Positions 19,743 to 28,565 of a stretch of 64,000 bases of DNA are shown piece by piece. A program made the position numbers and the translations under genes. Position 1 is the stretch's first letter. Each line of letters opens with the position of its first letter. Under the pieces are notes generated by a model. It saw only the letters and a program-made list of their open reading frames with translations. It was not told the origin of the DNA and ran no database searches. Source of the stretch: Silvibacterium bohemicum (GTDB taxonomy: Bacteria; Acidobacteriota; Terriglobia; Terriglobales; Acidobacteriaceae); NCBI RefSeq assembly GCF_001006305.1, contig NZ_LBHJ01000001.1, positions 620,001 through 684,000 on the forward strand, read 5' to 3'.

Positions 19743-22208
19743 ATGGCGCTTCGTGTCAGGGCTCTTGTATGTGTGATGGTTGCCGGGGCTGTTGTTAGTT
19801 TGTTCTCGACCTTCGGTCATCCTGCCCAGCATTGGCTTTACTTTTTCGTTTACCTCGCGGCCGTCCTCCTTAGTTCGGGGATGAAGGTTGCTATGCCGAA
19901 GAGTGAAGCGACCATGTCTGTCAACTTTCCCTTCATCCTGTTGGGCATCTTGCAGCTGTCGCCGCTTCAGGCCGTCTGCCTTGCCATCTGCAGCGTGTTT
20001 GCGCAATGTAACTTCAAGGTCGTCAAAACCTTCACGCCGATACAGATCATTTTCAATGTGGCAAACGTAACTACCGCCACGGTGCTCGCGTGGCACACCT
20101 ATGCCGAGCTTCTGCGGCTGCATATGGAGATCGCGCCGGCGCTTTCATTTGCGGCAGTCGTCTACTTTTTCGCGAACACCATTCCCGTCGCTTTAGTCGT
20201 TGCCTGGGAATCACACGCGGCGCCCTTCTCGCAGTGGCTTCAGGACTTCCCCTGGTACCTGCCGTTCTATGTGGTGGGGGCGGTGCTCGCGGCTCTCGCC
20301 GATTTGATCGGCGTGGTGTTCGGCTGGATGACCTCGCTGCTGTTGATCCCCATGGTCTACACCGTTTATCGCGCTTACCGTGCGCAGATGACGATGGCCC
20401 GCGACCGTGAGCAGCATATCGTCGAGATGGAGGCTCTCCACCTTCGCGCGATCGAAGGACTCGCGATGGCGATCGAGGCCAAGGACCAGAAGACGCATCG
20501 CCACCTGATGCGGGTCCGAATCTATGTGTCGGAGCTGGGCAAGATTGCCGGCCTGGACCCGTCGCAGATGCAGGCCCTGCTCACCGCAGCCTTGCTGCAC
20601 GACATCGGAAAGCTGGCGGTTCCGGAACATATCATCAACAAGCCGGGAAAGCTTACTCACGAAGAGTTCGAGAAGATGAAGATTCACCCGGTCGTGGGCT
20701 CGCACATCCTGGAGCGGGTCCGCTTTCCCTATCCCGTGGTGCCGATCGTGCGATCGCATCATGAGGCGTGGGATGGCAGCGGATATCCCGATGGATTGAA
20801 GGGTGAGGAGATTCCTATTGGTGCGCGCATCCTGACCGTAGTGGATTGCTTCGATGCGTTGGCGTCGGAGCGGCCTTATCGCAAGGCTATGCCGATCGAT
20901 GAGGCGATGGCCTTTGTGAAAAGCAGAGCCGGCATCCAGTTCGATCCCAAAATCGTCCAGCTTCTGCAGGAGCGTTATTGCGAGCTGGAGCAGCAGGCAC
21001 GGAAGCAGATCGAGGAGATGGAGCCTCTGGTAACTGATCTCCGCATCGAGCGCGGCGCTGCACCCGGCGCAGGCTTTGAGCCGGAGCACGCTGCCAACCA
21101 GACCGAGCAGCAACAGGGGGCTGACGACAACTCCACAGCGGCGGCGACGAAACGACACTACGATTCGCTGAACCTCATCGCAGCGGCAAGCCAGGAGGCG
21201 AATGCGCTCTTCGAGCTAAGCCAGATGCTGGGGAGCTCGCTCAGCGCCCACGAAACCAGCGCGATGATGTCGCAGCGGCTGCAGCCTCTCATTCCCTTCG
21301 ATTGTTTCGCGGTGTACGTCAAATCGAAAGCGGTTCTTCTGCCGCAATATATCGATGGTCCCTGCACCCGCGCGTTTTCAACGCAACCGATTCCTATCGG
21401 AGCGGGGCTGTCTGGCTGGGTTGCGCAGAGCGGGCGGCCGATCGTGAACGGCAATCCGACTGTTGAGCCGACTTTCCTGACCGAGAGCGGCTTGATGGAT
21501 TCGAACAGCTCAGCGCTCTCAATCACTCTCTTCGACCTGAGCGGAGATGTTTTTGGAGTACTCACGATCTACTCCTGCCAGCACGCCGCATTCTCGAGAG
21601 ATCACCTGCGAATCCTGCAGGCGATCCAACCGAAATTTTCACTCTCTCTGCAGAATGCTTTGCGTTTCCGGACAGCGGAGAACGATGCCAAGTTCGACTA
21701 TCTGACGCAGCTCCCCAACATGCGCAGCTTCTTCCTGCAAATCGATGCATCGGTCCAGAAGGCTCGCGCGCAAGAGTTGCATTTTGCGGTCGTCGTCTGT
21801 GATCTCAACTCATTCAAAGCGGTGAACGATCGTCACGGCCACTTGATTGGCGATCAGCTGCTGAGAACGATCGCAGAGGCATTTCGCGAATGCTGCCGTC
21901 CTGGAGACACGGTCGCGCGCATGGGAGGAGATGAATTCGTTTTCCTGTTCCCGGGCATGGATGCTCACTCCGCACATCGGCCGTTGAAGATGGTGGAAGA
22001 GGCAGTGCGACGGGCGGGCGCCAAGCTTCAGATGGAAGTCAATGTGACCGCGAGCATCGGCGTCGCCATCTTTCCGGACGACGGCGAAAGTACGGAAGAG
22101 CTCCTGGGGGCGGCAGACGGCAGAATGTACATCCATAAACGAAACTTCTACGATCTTCCACCCAACGGCGAAACCCGATCTTTCCTGGAAGGTCTGCAAG
22201 CGTCATGA
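19743..22208 (+). CDS. Membrane HD-GYP-GAF-GGDEF cyclic di-GMP enzyme
   Basis: This 821-aa protein has about seven N-terminal membrane helices (to residue ~210). An HD-GYP phosphodiesterase follows, with HD at 286-287 in LLHDIGK and HHEAWDGSGYP at 339-349. Then come a GAF sensor (about 480-630) and a GGDEF cyclase with intact GGDEF at 728-732 and an inhibitory-site RPGD five residues before it. Both synthesis and breakdown of cyclic di-GMP therefore look possible. The start ATG 19743 follows a GGGAG; the frame extends to a TTG at 19701, which would put charged residues before the first helix. Its stop overlaps the first permease ATG, coupling it to the peptide transporter. Confidence 0.92.
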   Translation: MALRVRALVCVMVAGAVVSLFSTFGHPAQHWLYFFVYLAAVLLSSGMKVAMPKSEATMSVNFPFILLGILQLSPLQAVCLAICSVFAQCNFKVVKTFTPIQIIFNVANVTTATVLAWHTYAELLRLHMEIAPALSFAAVVYFFANTIPVALVVAWESHAAPFSQWLQDFPWYLPFYVVGAVLAALADLIGVVFGWMTSLLLIPMVYTVYRAYRAQMTMARDREQHIVEMEALHLRAIEGLAMAIEAKDQKTHRHLMRVRIYVSELGKIAGLDPSQMQALLTAALLHDIGKLAVPEHIINKPGKLTHEEFEKMKIHPVVGSHILERVRFPYPVVPIVRSHHEAWDGSGYPDGLKGEEIPIGARILTVVDCFDALASERPYRKAMPIDEAMAFVKSRAGIQFDPKIVQLLQERYCELEQQARKQIEEMEPLVTDLRIERGAAPGAGFEPEHAANQTEQQQGADDNSTAAATKRHYDSLNLIAAASQEANALFELSQMLGSSLSAHETSAMMSQRLQPLIPFDCFAVYVKSKAVLLPQYIDGPCTRAFSTQPIPIGAGLSGWVAQSGRPIVNGNPTVEPTFLTESGLMDSNSSALSITLFDLSGDVFGVLTIYSCQHAAFSRDHLRILQAIQPKFSLSLQNALRFRTAENDAKFDYLTQLPNMRSFFLQIDASVQKARAQELHFAVVVCDLNSFKAVNDRHGHLIGDQLLRTIAEAFRECCRPGDTVARMGGDEFVFLFPGMDAHSAHRPLKMVEEAVRRAGAKLQMEVNVTASIGVAIFPDDGESTEELLGAADGRMYIHKRNFYDLPPNGETRSFLEGLQAS

Positions 22209-23062
22209 AGCTGGTGGGAGATCTGCTGAAGCGGTTCACCCGAATGCTGGCAATCGTTCTCCTGGTGGTTATTGGCTCGACGGTTCTTGTGCGTTTCGCT
22301 CCTGGCTACTTCAGCGATGTTCGCGAGATGGATCCGCGTTATGCCCGGAGTGCGCGTGCCGAATTGTCTGTGGAGTCCGCGCGGAGCAACGCTATCATTC
22401 CTTTGCTCTCTGCTGAGGTTGGCGGATGGTTACGAGGCAATGCGGGAATCTCACGGCAATATGACGTCCCGGTGCTCGATCTGATTCTGCCGCGGCTGGC
22501 GGTGACAGGAAGCCTGATGCTGCGCTCGATCGCACTGGCCTGGACGCTGGCACTGTGCGCCTCGCTTCTTTCCAGCGCCGGTCCGCATCCATCGTTGCTA
22601 TGGCAGATGCCGGCGACGCTGCTGTTGGCCATACCGACGGCGGCGATGGCAACCATGTGCCTGCTTGCAGGCAGCGGAGGTCCGGTGCTGGTGATGTCCT
22701 TGTTGCTCGCGGCGCGCGACTTCAAGTTTCTTGACCGCATCCTGCGCAAAACGTGGCTCGATCCTCATCTGCTGTACGCCCGCACCCAGGGCATCGGGGT
22801 GACCCGGCTTATTCGGGCGCATATTCTGCCGAGCATAGCTTCGCAGTTGTCTGCGCTTGCCACGCTTTCGATTGTTACCGCGCTGGGTGCGCTGGCGCCG
22901 GTAGAGGTGATCTTCAACGTTCCGGGCGTGGGCCAGTTGGCATGGAGTGCAGCGCTCAACCGGGATCTTCCCGTGTTGTTGACCGTGACGATGTTGATGG
23001 CGCTTGCTGTAACCTTCGCTGGCGTGATTTCGGATCGTCCAGCCGAGTGGAAGAATGCATGA
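22205..23062 (+). CDS. Peptide ABC transporter permease, DppB/OppB type
   Basis: This 285-aa inner-membrane permease has an N-terminal helix (MLAIVLLVVIGSTVLV), a periplasmic stretch and about five further helices. The binding-protein-dependent EAA-loop region is ARTQGIGVTRLIRAHILP. It overlaps the preceding HD-GYP gene and the next permease gene by ATGA junctions, so the operon is tightly coupled. Family members import di- or oligopeptides or nickel; no substrate evidence is visible. Confidence 0.88.
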   Translation: MKLVGDLLKRFTRMLAIVLLVVIGSTVLVRFAPGYFSDVREMDPRYARSARAELSVESARSNAIIPLLSAEVGGWLRGNAGISRQYDVPVLDLILPRLAVTGSLMLRSIALAWTLALCASLLSSAGPHPSLLWQMPATLLLAIPTAAMATMCLLAGSGGPVLVMSLLLAARDFKFLDRILRKTWLDPHLLYARTQGIGVTRLIRAHILPSIASQLSALATLSIVTALGALAPVEVIFNVPGVGQLAWSAALNRDLPVLLTVTMLMALAVTFAGVISDRPAEWKNA

Positions 23063-23847
23063 CCTTTGCGCACCTAGCCCGTTGGCTGCTGACCGGTCTG
23101 GTGCTGTTTGCTTTCGTAGTCCTGCTGGTGTCGAGGAATAGCTACTCGAATCAGGATCGTGAATCGCCGCTTGCCGGTGCCTCTGTCCTTCATCCAGCAG
23201 GCACGGATGCTCTGGGCCGCGACCGCCTGGTGCGGGCGGCCTTTGCTCTGTTGCTGAGTACGGGCGGCGCAGTTACAGCCTCCGCTGTGACGACCGCTGC
23301 GGCTGCCGGCGTGGGTACCCTTGCAGCATTCGGTCCTGCTTCCGTAGGATGGCTCGCCATGCTGGTATGCGATGTTTTTCTCGCGCTGCCGTGGCTGTTC
23401 CTGCTCATGATGGTGCGCTCGGCGCTTCCATTGACGACCTCGCCGGCAAACTCTGCGGCGATCACCTTCCTGGTCCTGGCTGCGTTAGGTTGGCCAGCTT
23501 GCGCCCGGGCCGTGTATCGAGGCGCGCTCGGTCTTCGCAAAGCCGAATGGGCGTTGCAGGCGCGTGCGGGAGGATTGCGCAGCGGACAGACTTTCCGATA
23601 TGCGCTGCCGAATCTGCTTTCCTTGTTGCTGCCGCAGTTTCTCATCTCTATCCCCGCTTTCGTGATCGCGGAGGCGAACCTCGGTGCGCTTGGTCTGGGC
23701 ATCGGAGAACCGCTTCCGTCCTGGGGCGGGATGTTGCTCGAACTGGATAACTCCGCGCTGTTGGTGCAGACACGGTGGGTTTATCTCCCTGTGGCTCTGC
23801 TGATTCTCATGCTCCTTTTGTTGGAAGCTCTCGTTGCGGAGGTCTGA
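23059..23847 (+). CDS. Peptide ABC transporter permease, DppC/OppC type
   Basis: This 262-aa second permease starts at the ATG inside the ATGA overlap (23059); a longer open frame upstream is not coding. The HPAGTDALGRDRLVRAAFAL block is the hallmark of DppC-type permeases, and the EAA loop is LQARAGGLRSGQTFRYALPN. It pairs with the DppB-type protein to form the channel. The following gene begins immediately after its stop. Confidence 0.9.
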   Translation: MTFAHLARWLLTGLVLFAFVVLLVSRNSYSNQDRESPLAGASVLHPAGTDALGRDRLVRAAFALLLSTGGAVTASAVTTAAAAGVGTLAAFGPASVGWLAMLVCDVFLALPWLFLLMMVRSALPLTTSPANSAAITFLVLAALGWPACARAVYRGALGLRKAEWALQARAGGLRSGQTFRYALPNLLSLLLPQFLISIPAFVIAEANLGALGLGIGEPLPSWGGMLLELDNSALLVQTRWVYLPVALLILMLLLLEALVAEV

Positions 23848-23850
23848 ATC

Positions 23851-25485
23851 ATTCGTCTTTCTCGTGCTCTTCGCGTTTACGCGGCCGCCATTCTTGCGGT
23901 GATTCTGGCGCAGCCGTGTGCGGGGCAAGCAGCTCCCAGAGCGGCTGGCGAGCTTGCCTGGACCATTGGCTATGACCCCAAGACATTCGACCCGGCGAAG
24001 GTGGACGATCAGGAGTCGGAGCTGGTGCGATATCTCACGGCCGGTGTGCTTCTTCGCTTCAACCGGTCTACACAAAAAATAGAGCCGAAGCTCGCGGAGA
24101 GTTGGAATCTCTCCTCCGATGGCAGGACACTTACCTTCCAGCTGCGTTCGGGCTTGCAGTTTTCCGATGGCAGCGCGTTGACGTCTCGAGATGCAGCCTG
24201 GTCGATCCGGCGCGTGCTGCTGCCGGCCACCGGCGCGCCGGTAGCTCAGGAGTTTCTCTCACCGGGCGGTGTTACGGTCGAGACGCCGGACGATCAAACT
24301 GTGGTCGTTCGTCTCCCACAGCGCGTGATCGGTATCGGCAAGGTCTTCGACGAGATAGCCATTGAGCCGGCGGGGCATCCCAGTGAGGGGCGCATTACGG
24401 CCGGCCCGTTCGTGGTGGCCGATTATCGCCGCTCGCAGTATGTACGTCTGCGCCGGAATGCTCATTACCAGGAACGTGATGCCGCTGGCACAGCGCTGCC
24501 GTATGCTGCGGGCGTGCGCCTGGATATTCTGGATAATCCGGAACAGGAAGCCAGGCTCTTTCAACGCGGAGAATACGACATCATCAACGGTCTCCCGCCG
24601 GATTACTTCGAGCTTTTGAAACGAAGGCTGCCGTCGTCGGTACGGGATCTGGGGCCATCGCTCAACACGGAACAGATGTGGTTCAATCAGGCGTCGTCGT
24701 CTCCACTTCCAGCGTGGGAAAAAACCTGGTTCCAGAATCGCGATTTTCGGGTTGCCGTTTCGCAGGCGATTCATCGCGCCGACCTGGCGCGCATCGCCTA
24801 TGAAGGACATGCTACGCCGGCTTACAGCTTCATCTCTCCGGCCAACCGCGCCTGGTATGACTCAGGGATTTCGGCGCCGCACGAAGATGTAGCTGCCGCG
24901 GAGGCCAAACTGGCGAGTGTGGGCTTCCACCTGCGCGGTTCAATTCTGGAAGATGCATCGGGGCGCGCAGTGCGGTTTTCCATCCTCACGAACGCGGGCA
25001 ACGCTGCGCGGCTTAAAATGGCGACGCTCATTCAGCAGGACCTTGCCGCCCTGGGAATGCAGGTGACCGTCGTGGCGCTGGATTTTCCTGCGCTCATCGA
25101 ACGGCTCATGCACACCCAGGATTATCAGGCCTGCCTGCTGGGTCTGGAAAATGTCGATCCAGATCCTAACGCAATGATCAACATCTGGCTCAGCTCCTCG
25201 CCCAATCATCAATGGAGCCCATCGGAGAAAACTCCGGCGACGCCGTGGGAAGCTGAAATCGATCGCGCCATGAACCAGCAGGCCGGCACCTCGAACGAGG
25301 CGCAGCGAAAGCTGGCTGTTGATCGCGTGCAGCAGATCGTCGCTGATCAGCAGCCGTTTATCTACCTCGTATATCCAAATGCGCTCTACGCGGTGTCTCC
25401 GCGGCTGCGGGGCGCGCAGCCAACGGTGCTGGAGCCTGGACTGGTATGGAATATCGAAAGACTCCGATTGCAGGAGGCACGATGA
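23851..25485 (+). CDS. Peptide ABC transporter substrate-binding protein (SBP family 5)
   Basis: The body of this protein is a periplasmic family-5 solute-binding protein (LAESWNLSSDGRTLTFQLR, FSDGSALTSRDAAWS). The first conventional start is GTG 23899, but that leaves only half a signal peptide. The 17 in-frame codons before it (from 23848) encode a basic n-region (IRLSRALR) and a hydrophobic core, and GGAGG (23838-23842) sits 8 nt before ATT 23851 and 5 nt before ATC 23848. I therefore propose a non-canonical ATT start (544 aa). The conservative annotation is 23899-25485 (528 aa). It overlaps the ATPase ATG at its end. Confidence 0.85.
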   Translation: MRLSRALRVYAAAILAVILAQPCAGQAAPRAAGELAWTIGYDPKTFDPAKVDDQESELVRYLTAGVLLRFNRSTQKIEPKLAESWNLSSDGRTLTFQLRSGLQFSDGSALTSRDAAWSIRRVLLPATGAPVAQEFLSPGGVTVETPDDQTVVVRLPQRVIGIGKVFDEIAIEPAGHPSEGRITAGPFVVADYRRSQYVRLRRNAHYQERDAAGTALPYAAGVRLDILDNPEQEARLFQRGEYDIINGLPPDYFELLKRRLPSSVRDLGPSLNTEQMWFNQASSSPLPAWEKTWFQNRDFRVAVSQAIHRADLARIAYEGHATPAYSFISPANRAWYDSGISAPHEDVAAAEAKLASVGFHLRGSILEDASGRAVRFSILTNAGNAARLKMATLIQQDLAALGMQVTVVALDFPALIERLMHTQDYQACLLGLENVDPDPNAMINIWLSSSPNHQWSPSEKTPATPWEAEIDRAMNQQAGTSNEAQRKLAVDRVQQIVADQQPFIYLVYPNALYAVSPRLRGAQPTVLEPGLVWNIERLRLQEAR

Positions 25486-26327
25486 ACCGCGAAGCTCTTC
25501 TGCGAGTGAACTTGCAGGCTCGGTATTCCAACAAGCCGGTGCTTCACGATATTCGTTTCGAACTACAGCGAGGCGAGGTGCTCGGTCTTGTCGGGACCAG
25601 TGGGGCAGGGAAGAGCACTCTGGTTCTTTCGCTGCTGGGCTTGCTGCCCTGGCGCAACGGACGCGTGACCGGCGAAGTGATTTTCGAGGGGCAAAACCTG
25701 CTGACGCTACCGGAGCGGGAGATGCGCAAGCTGCGCGGCCGCCATGTTGCCCTGATCCCGCAGAGTCCCATGACGGCGCTGAATTCGGCGATCAGCTTAC
25801 AGCGTCACTTCGAAGAGGCTTGGAGAGCGCACGACAAGAGCGGGCGGCCTGCACTCATGAATAGGCTGCAGGTGTTACTTGCCGAAGTTCAGCTGCCGTC
25901 CGATGTCCCATTCCTGAGCAGGCGTCCTTCGCAGATCAGTGTCGGTCAGGCTCAACGGATACTGATCGCCCTCGCGCTTCTGCATCGCCCCACGCTCATC
26001 ATCGCCGATGAACCCACCAGCGCACTCGACGCGGTGACCCAGAGCCAGATTATCGAACTGCTGAAGGGGCTCAATCACCGGTATGGAGCCACCCTCCTTT
26101 ATATTTCGCATGATCTTGTCTCGGTGCTGCAGCTGAGCGACAGGATCGCAGTGCTGGATGAGGGGAGGATTGTCGAGAGCCTGCCCGTGGCGGAGTTCGG
26201 ACAGGCGCGCCATCCCGCTGCAAGATCCCTGATCAGCGCTCTGGTGGTGCCTCCTGATGTCTTGCTGAGCTTCCGTGACGATAAAGAGGGGAAGCTTCCA
26301 CTTGCAGGGTTAGCCAAAAGACAATAG
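25482..26327 (+). CDS. Peptide ABC transporter ATPase, DppD type
   Basis: This 281-aa protein starts at ATG 25482, within the ATGA overlap with the binding-protein gene, with AGGAGG upstream. The Walker A is GTSGAGKST, the Q-loop is LIPQSP and Walker B is LIIADEPTSALD with the H-switch in YISHD. The ABC signature reads ISVGQAQR instead of LSGGQ. It lacks the long C-terminal oligopeptide domain of DppD. It is the only ATPase of the operon, whereas peptide transporters usually have two (DppD and DppF), so it may form a homodimer. Confidence 0.9.
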   Translation: MNREALLRVNLQARYSNKPVLHDIRFELQRGEVLGLVGTSGAGKSTLVLSLLGLLPWRNGRVTGEVIFEGQNLLTLPEREMRKLRGRHVALIPQSPMTALNSAISLQRHFEEAWRAHDKSGRPALMNRLQVLLAEVQLPSDVPFLSRRPSQISVGQAQRILIALALLHRPTLIIADEPTSALDAVTQSQIIELLKGLNHRYGATLLYISHDLVSVLQLSDRIAVLDEGRIVESLPVAEFGQARHPAARSLISALVVPPDVLLSFRDDKEGKLPLAGLAKRQ

Positions 26328-26515
26328 AGACTCCGAAGTTCCAATGGGCTGATTACTAAAGTTCGTTCGAGGTGCAACCAGAAGGTTTAGTTTATGAATC
26401 AGACGAAATGACTAAAGTTTTCAATCGGGCCATTTTTTCTTGAAGACGCTTGAAAAGTTGAACCCAGGATGATGGGGAGCGATGTTGTGAAGTGAACGCG
26501 GGATCCGGAGCCTTT
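26328..26515 (+). other. Intergenic region with repeated ACTAAAGTT
   Basis: The nonamer ACTAAAGTT occurs at 26355-26363 and again at 26411-26419, 56 bp apart, upstream of the subtilase gene. It could be a pair of regulator sites. No confident promoter or terminator was found. Confidence 0.3.
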
Positions 26516-28354
26516 ATGTCTCAAAAGCCCTTTCGCATGTTATTCGTCCTCGGCCTGCTCGCCACCTGCTCCGGCCCAGTTTTTGCGCAGACTTCCTCGG
26601 CGAATAGCAAAATTTCGCCGGATGCTGCGGCTTCGTCCTCCACAAATTTGCCGATCATCGTTCAGTACCGCAATCCCCCCTCTTCGCTGGAGACTTCGCT
26701 AATCTCTTTGCTGGGTGGGCTGGTGACCTCGGTTTTGCAGACCATTCACGCGCTGGTAGCGACCGTTCCTCAGAGCGCCCTGAGTCAAATTGCTGCAGAT
26801 CCGAACGTCGTGTACATCTCGCTCGATCGCCCGGTCGCCTCGCGGGAGGCGGTGACGATCACGGCGCCTGACTACACGACTCAGCCCATCAACGCGCCGG
26901 CGGTCTGGCAGAGCGGCTACCTCGGGACGAACATTGGAGTGGCGGTGATCGACAGCGGCATCACGCCGACCCCCGACCTCAGCATCAACGCCTCGACTCT
27001 GTCACAGGATCTGCAATTGATACCGGAGCTCTTATCGCTGCCAAATGAAGTAGCTCCCTGGAGTGACGGCCGCATTGTCTACAGCCAGAACTTTGTTTCC
27101 GGCCAGAACGACGCGCTGGATCACTACGGGCACGGCACGCACGTCGCCGGTCTCATCGCCGGAAACGGCGCGCAATCGACCGGGCCAACGGCTTTCCGGA
27201 CCTTTTACGGTTCGGCTCCGAATGCCAATCTCATCAACCTGCGTGTTCTCGATCAGAATGGTGCGGGCACGGATTCGTCGGTGATCGCCGCCATTCAACA
27301 AGCGATCTCTCTTAAAAATACGTTCAACATTCGCATCATTAATCTCTCGCTCGGCCGTCCTATCTACGAGAGCTACAAGCTGGACCCTCTTTGCCAGGCG
27401 GTCGAACAGGCATGGAAGGCAGGCATTGTTGTTGTGGTGGCAGCGGGCAATGATGGTCGCGACCTCAATCTCAACCCAGAGGGGTATGGGACCATCAATG
27501 CTCCGGGCAACGATCCTTATGCCCTCACCGTCGGCGCGATGCGCACAGTGGAAACGCCGGCCATCAACGACGACCTGATTGCAAGCTATAGCTCGAAGGG
27601 GCCGTCTTTTGTCGACGACGTCATCAAGCCGGATATCGTTGCGCCGGGGAATCTTGTAACCAGTCTCGAATTCAGCGGAGATCCGTTGGCGGAAGATAAT
27701 CCTTCGTTCGTCACACCGCACTCGTTCTATCTTAAAAACGGTGACGATCAGCCTTCCACCACCTACTTTCCTCTCAGCGGCACCAGCATGGCTACCGGCG
27801 TCACCAGCGGAGCGGTTGCGGACTTGCTCCAAGCCGTTCCCGGGCTGACCCCCGATGAAGTAAAGGCCCTGGTGATGGTCAGCGCGAATCGAGAGTACTT
27901 TCCAAAGACCAGCAGCGTGACTGACGGCGGGGTAGTCTACAACGCCAACTACGATGTTTTCACCATTGGCGCCGGCTATTTGGATATCAGCGCGACGGTC
28001 AAAGCTGCTCGGGTAAACAATGGCTCGGTTCCGGCTGGAACGGCGATGTCGCCAATCGCCAGCTATGATCCGTCAACCGGCAATACGACGGCCGTGGTCG
28101 ATCCCAGTGCGCTCTGGGGCAAGACCACATTGTTTGGACCGTCCAGTGTTTACGGCAACAACGCATTCATCGGCTCCTCTGCTGACGCATCTGCTCTGTG
28201 GGGTCAAACAGCCTTGTGGGGAAAGAGCGATCCCGATGGATACTCCGCCCTATGGGGATCGACTGCTCTATGGGGAAAGAGCACACCTGAAGCCCAAACC
28301 GCTCTCTGGGGCAAGTCCGGCACCGCGGGATCTTCCGTGCCACTCGAATACTAA
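26516..28354 (+). CDS. Subtilisin-like serine protease (S8) with ALWG-repeat tail
   Basis: This 612-aa secreted protease has a signal peptide ending VFAQ, a propeptide (to about residue 120) and the catalytic triad in AVIDSGI (Asp), HGTHVAGLIAG (His) and SGTSMATGVTSG (Ser). The last ~85 residues are a low-complexity tail with six ALWG motifs spaced 6-15 residues apart, often as SALWGxTALWGKS. Such tails occur on acidobacterial S8 proteases; their role is unknown. The start at 26516 has GGAG upstream; GTG 26492 is less likely because it precedes the signal peptide. Confidence 0.93.
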   Translation: MSQKPFRMLFVLGLLATCSGPVFAQTSSANSKISPDAAASSSTNLPIIVQYRNPPSSLETSLISLLGGLVTSVLQTIHALVATVPQSALSQIAADPNVVYISLDRPVASREAVTITAPDYTTQPINAPAVWQSGYLGTNIGVAVIDSGITPTPDLSINASTLSQDLQLIPELLSLPNEVAPWSDGRIVYSQNFVSGQNDALDHYGHGTHVAGLIAGNGAQSTGPTAFRTFYGSAPNANLINLRVLDQNGAGTDSSVIAAIQQAISLKNTFNIRIINLSLGRPIYESYKLDPLCQAVEQAWKAGIVVVVAAGNDGRDLNLNPEGYGTINAPGNDPYALTVGAMRTVETPAINDDLIASYSSKGPSFVDDVIKPDIVAPGNLVTSLEFSGDPLAEDNPSFVTPHSFYLKNGDDQPSTTYFPLSGTSMATGVTSGAVADLLQAVPGLTPDEVKALVMVSANREYFPKTSSVTDGGVVYNANYDVFTIGAGYLDISATVKAARVNNGSVPAGTAMSPIASYDPSTGNTTAVVDPSALWGKTTLFGPSSVYGNNAFIGSSADASALWGQTALWGKSDPDGYSALWGSTALWGKSTPEAQTALWGKSGTAGSSVPLEY

Positions 28355-28565
28355 CAATCGAAGACCGCAGCACGCGTAAGAAGCGGTCGTCAAAGATACG
28401 GATTTGGACTCACTTCAGATCGCCCGGCTGTCGCTGGCGATTGACTGGGCCGAAGGATTTGTACGGCTTGAATCAATGGCTTTTCGATTACGTCTTGCTC
28501 GACCAACGCGAACGAAAGTGCCGCCCTTGGCGGTGCTATTACAAATGGGAAGGTGGGAAGCAGCC

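Noticed and set aside
20211-21158. Minus-strand 315-aa frame opposite the HD-GYP domain
   Set aside because: It is His/Arg/Leu-rich antisense sequence; the plus strand has intact HD-GYP motifs.
28361-28395. GACCGC...GCGGTC hairpin after the subtilase
   Set aside because: Only a 6-bp stem with a long loop and no T-tract; too weak to call a terminator.
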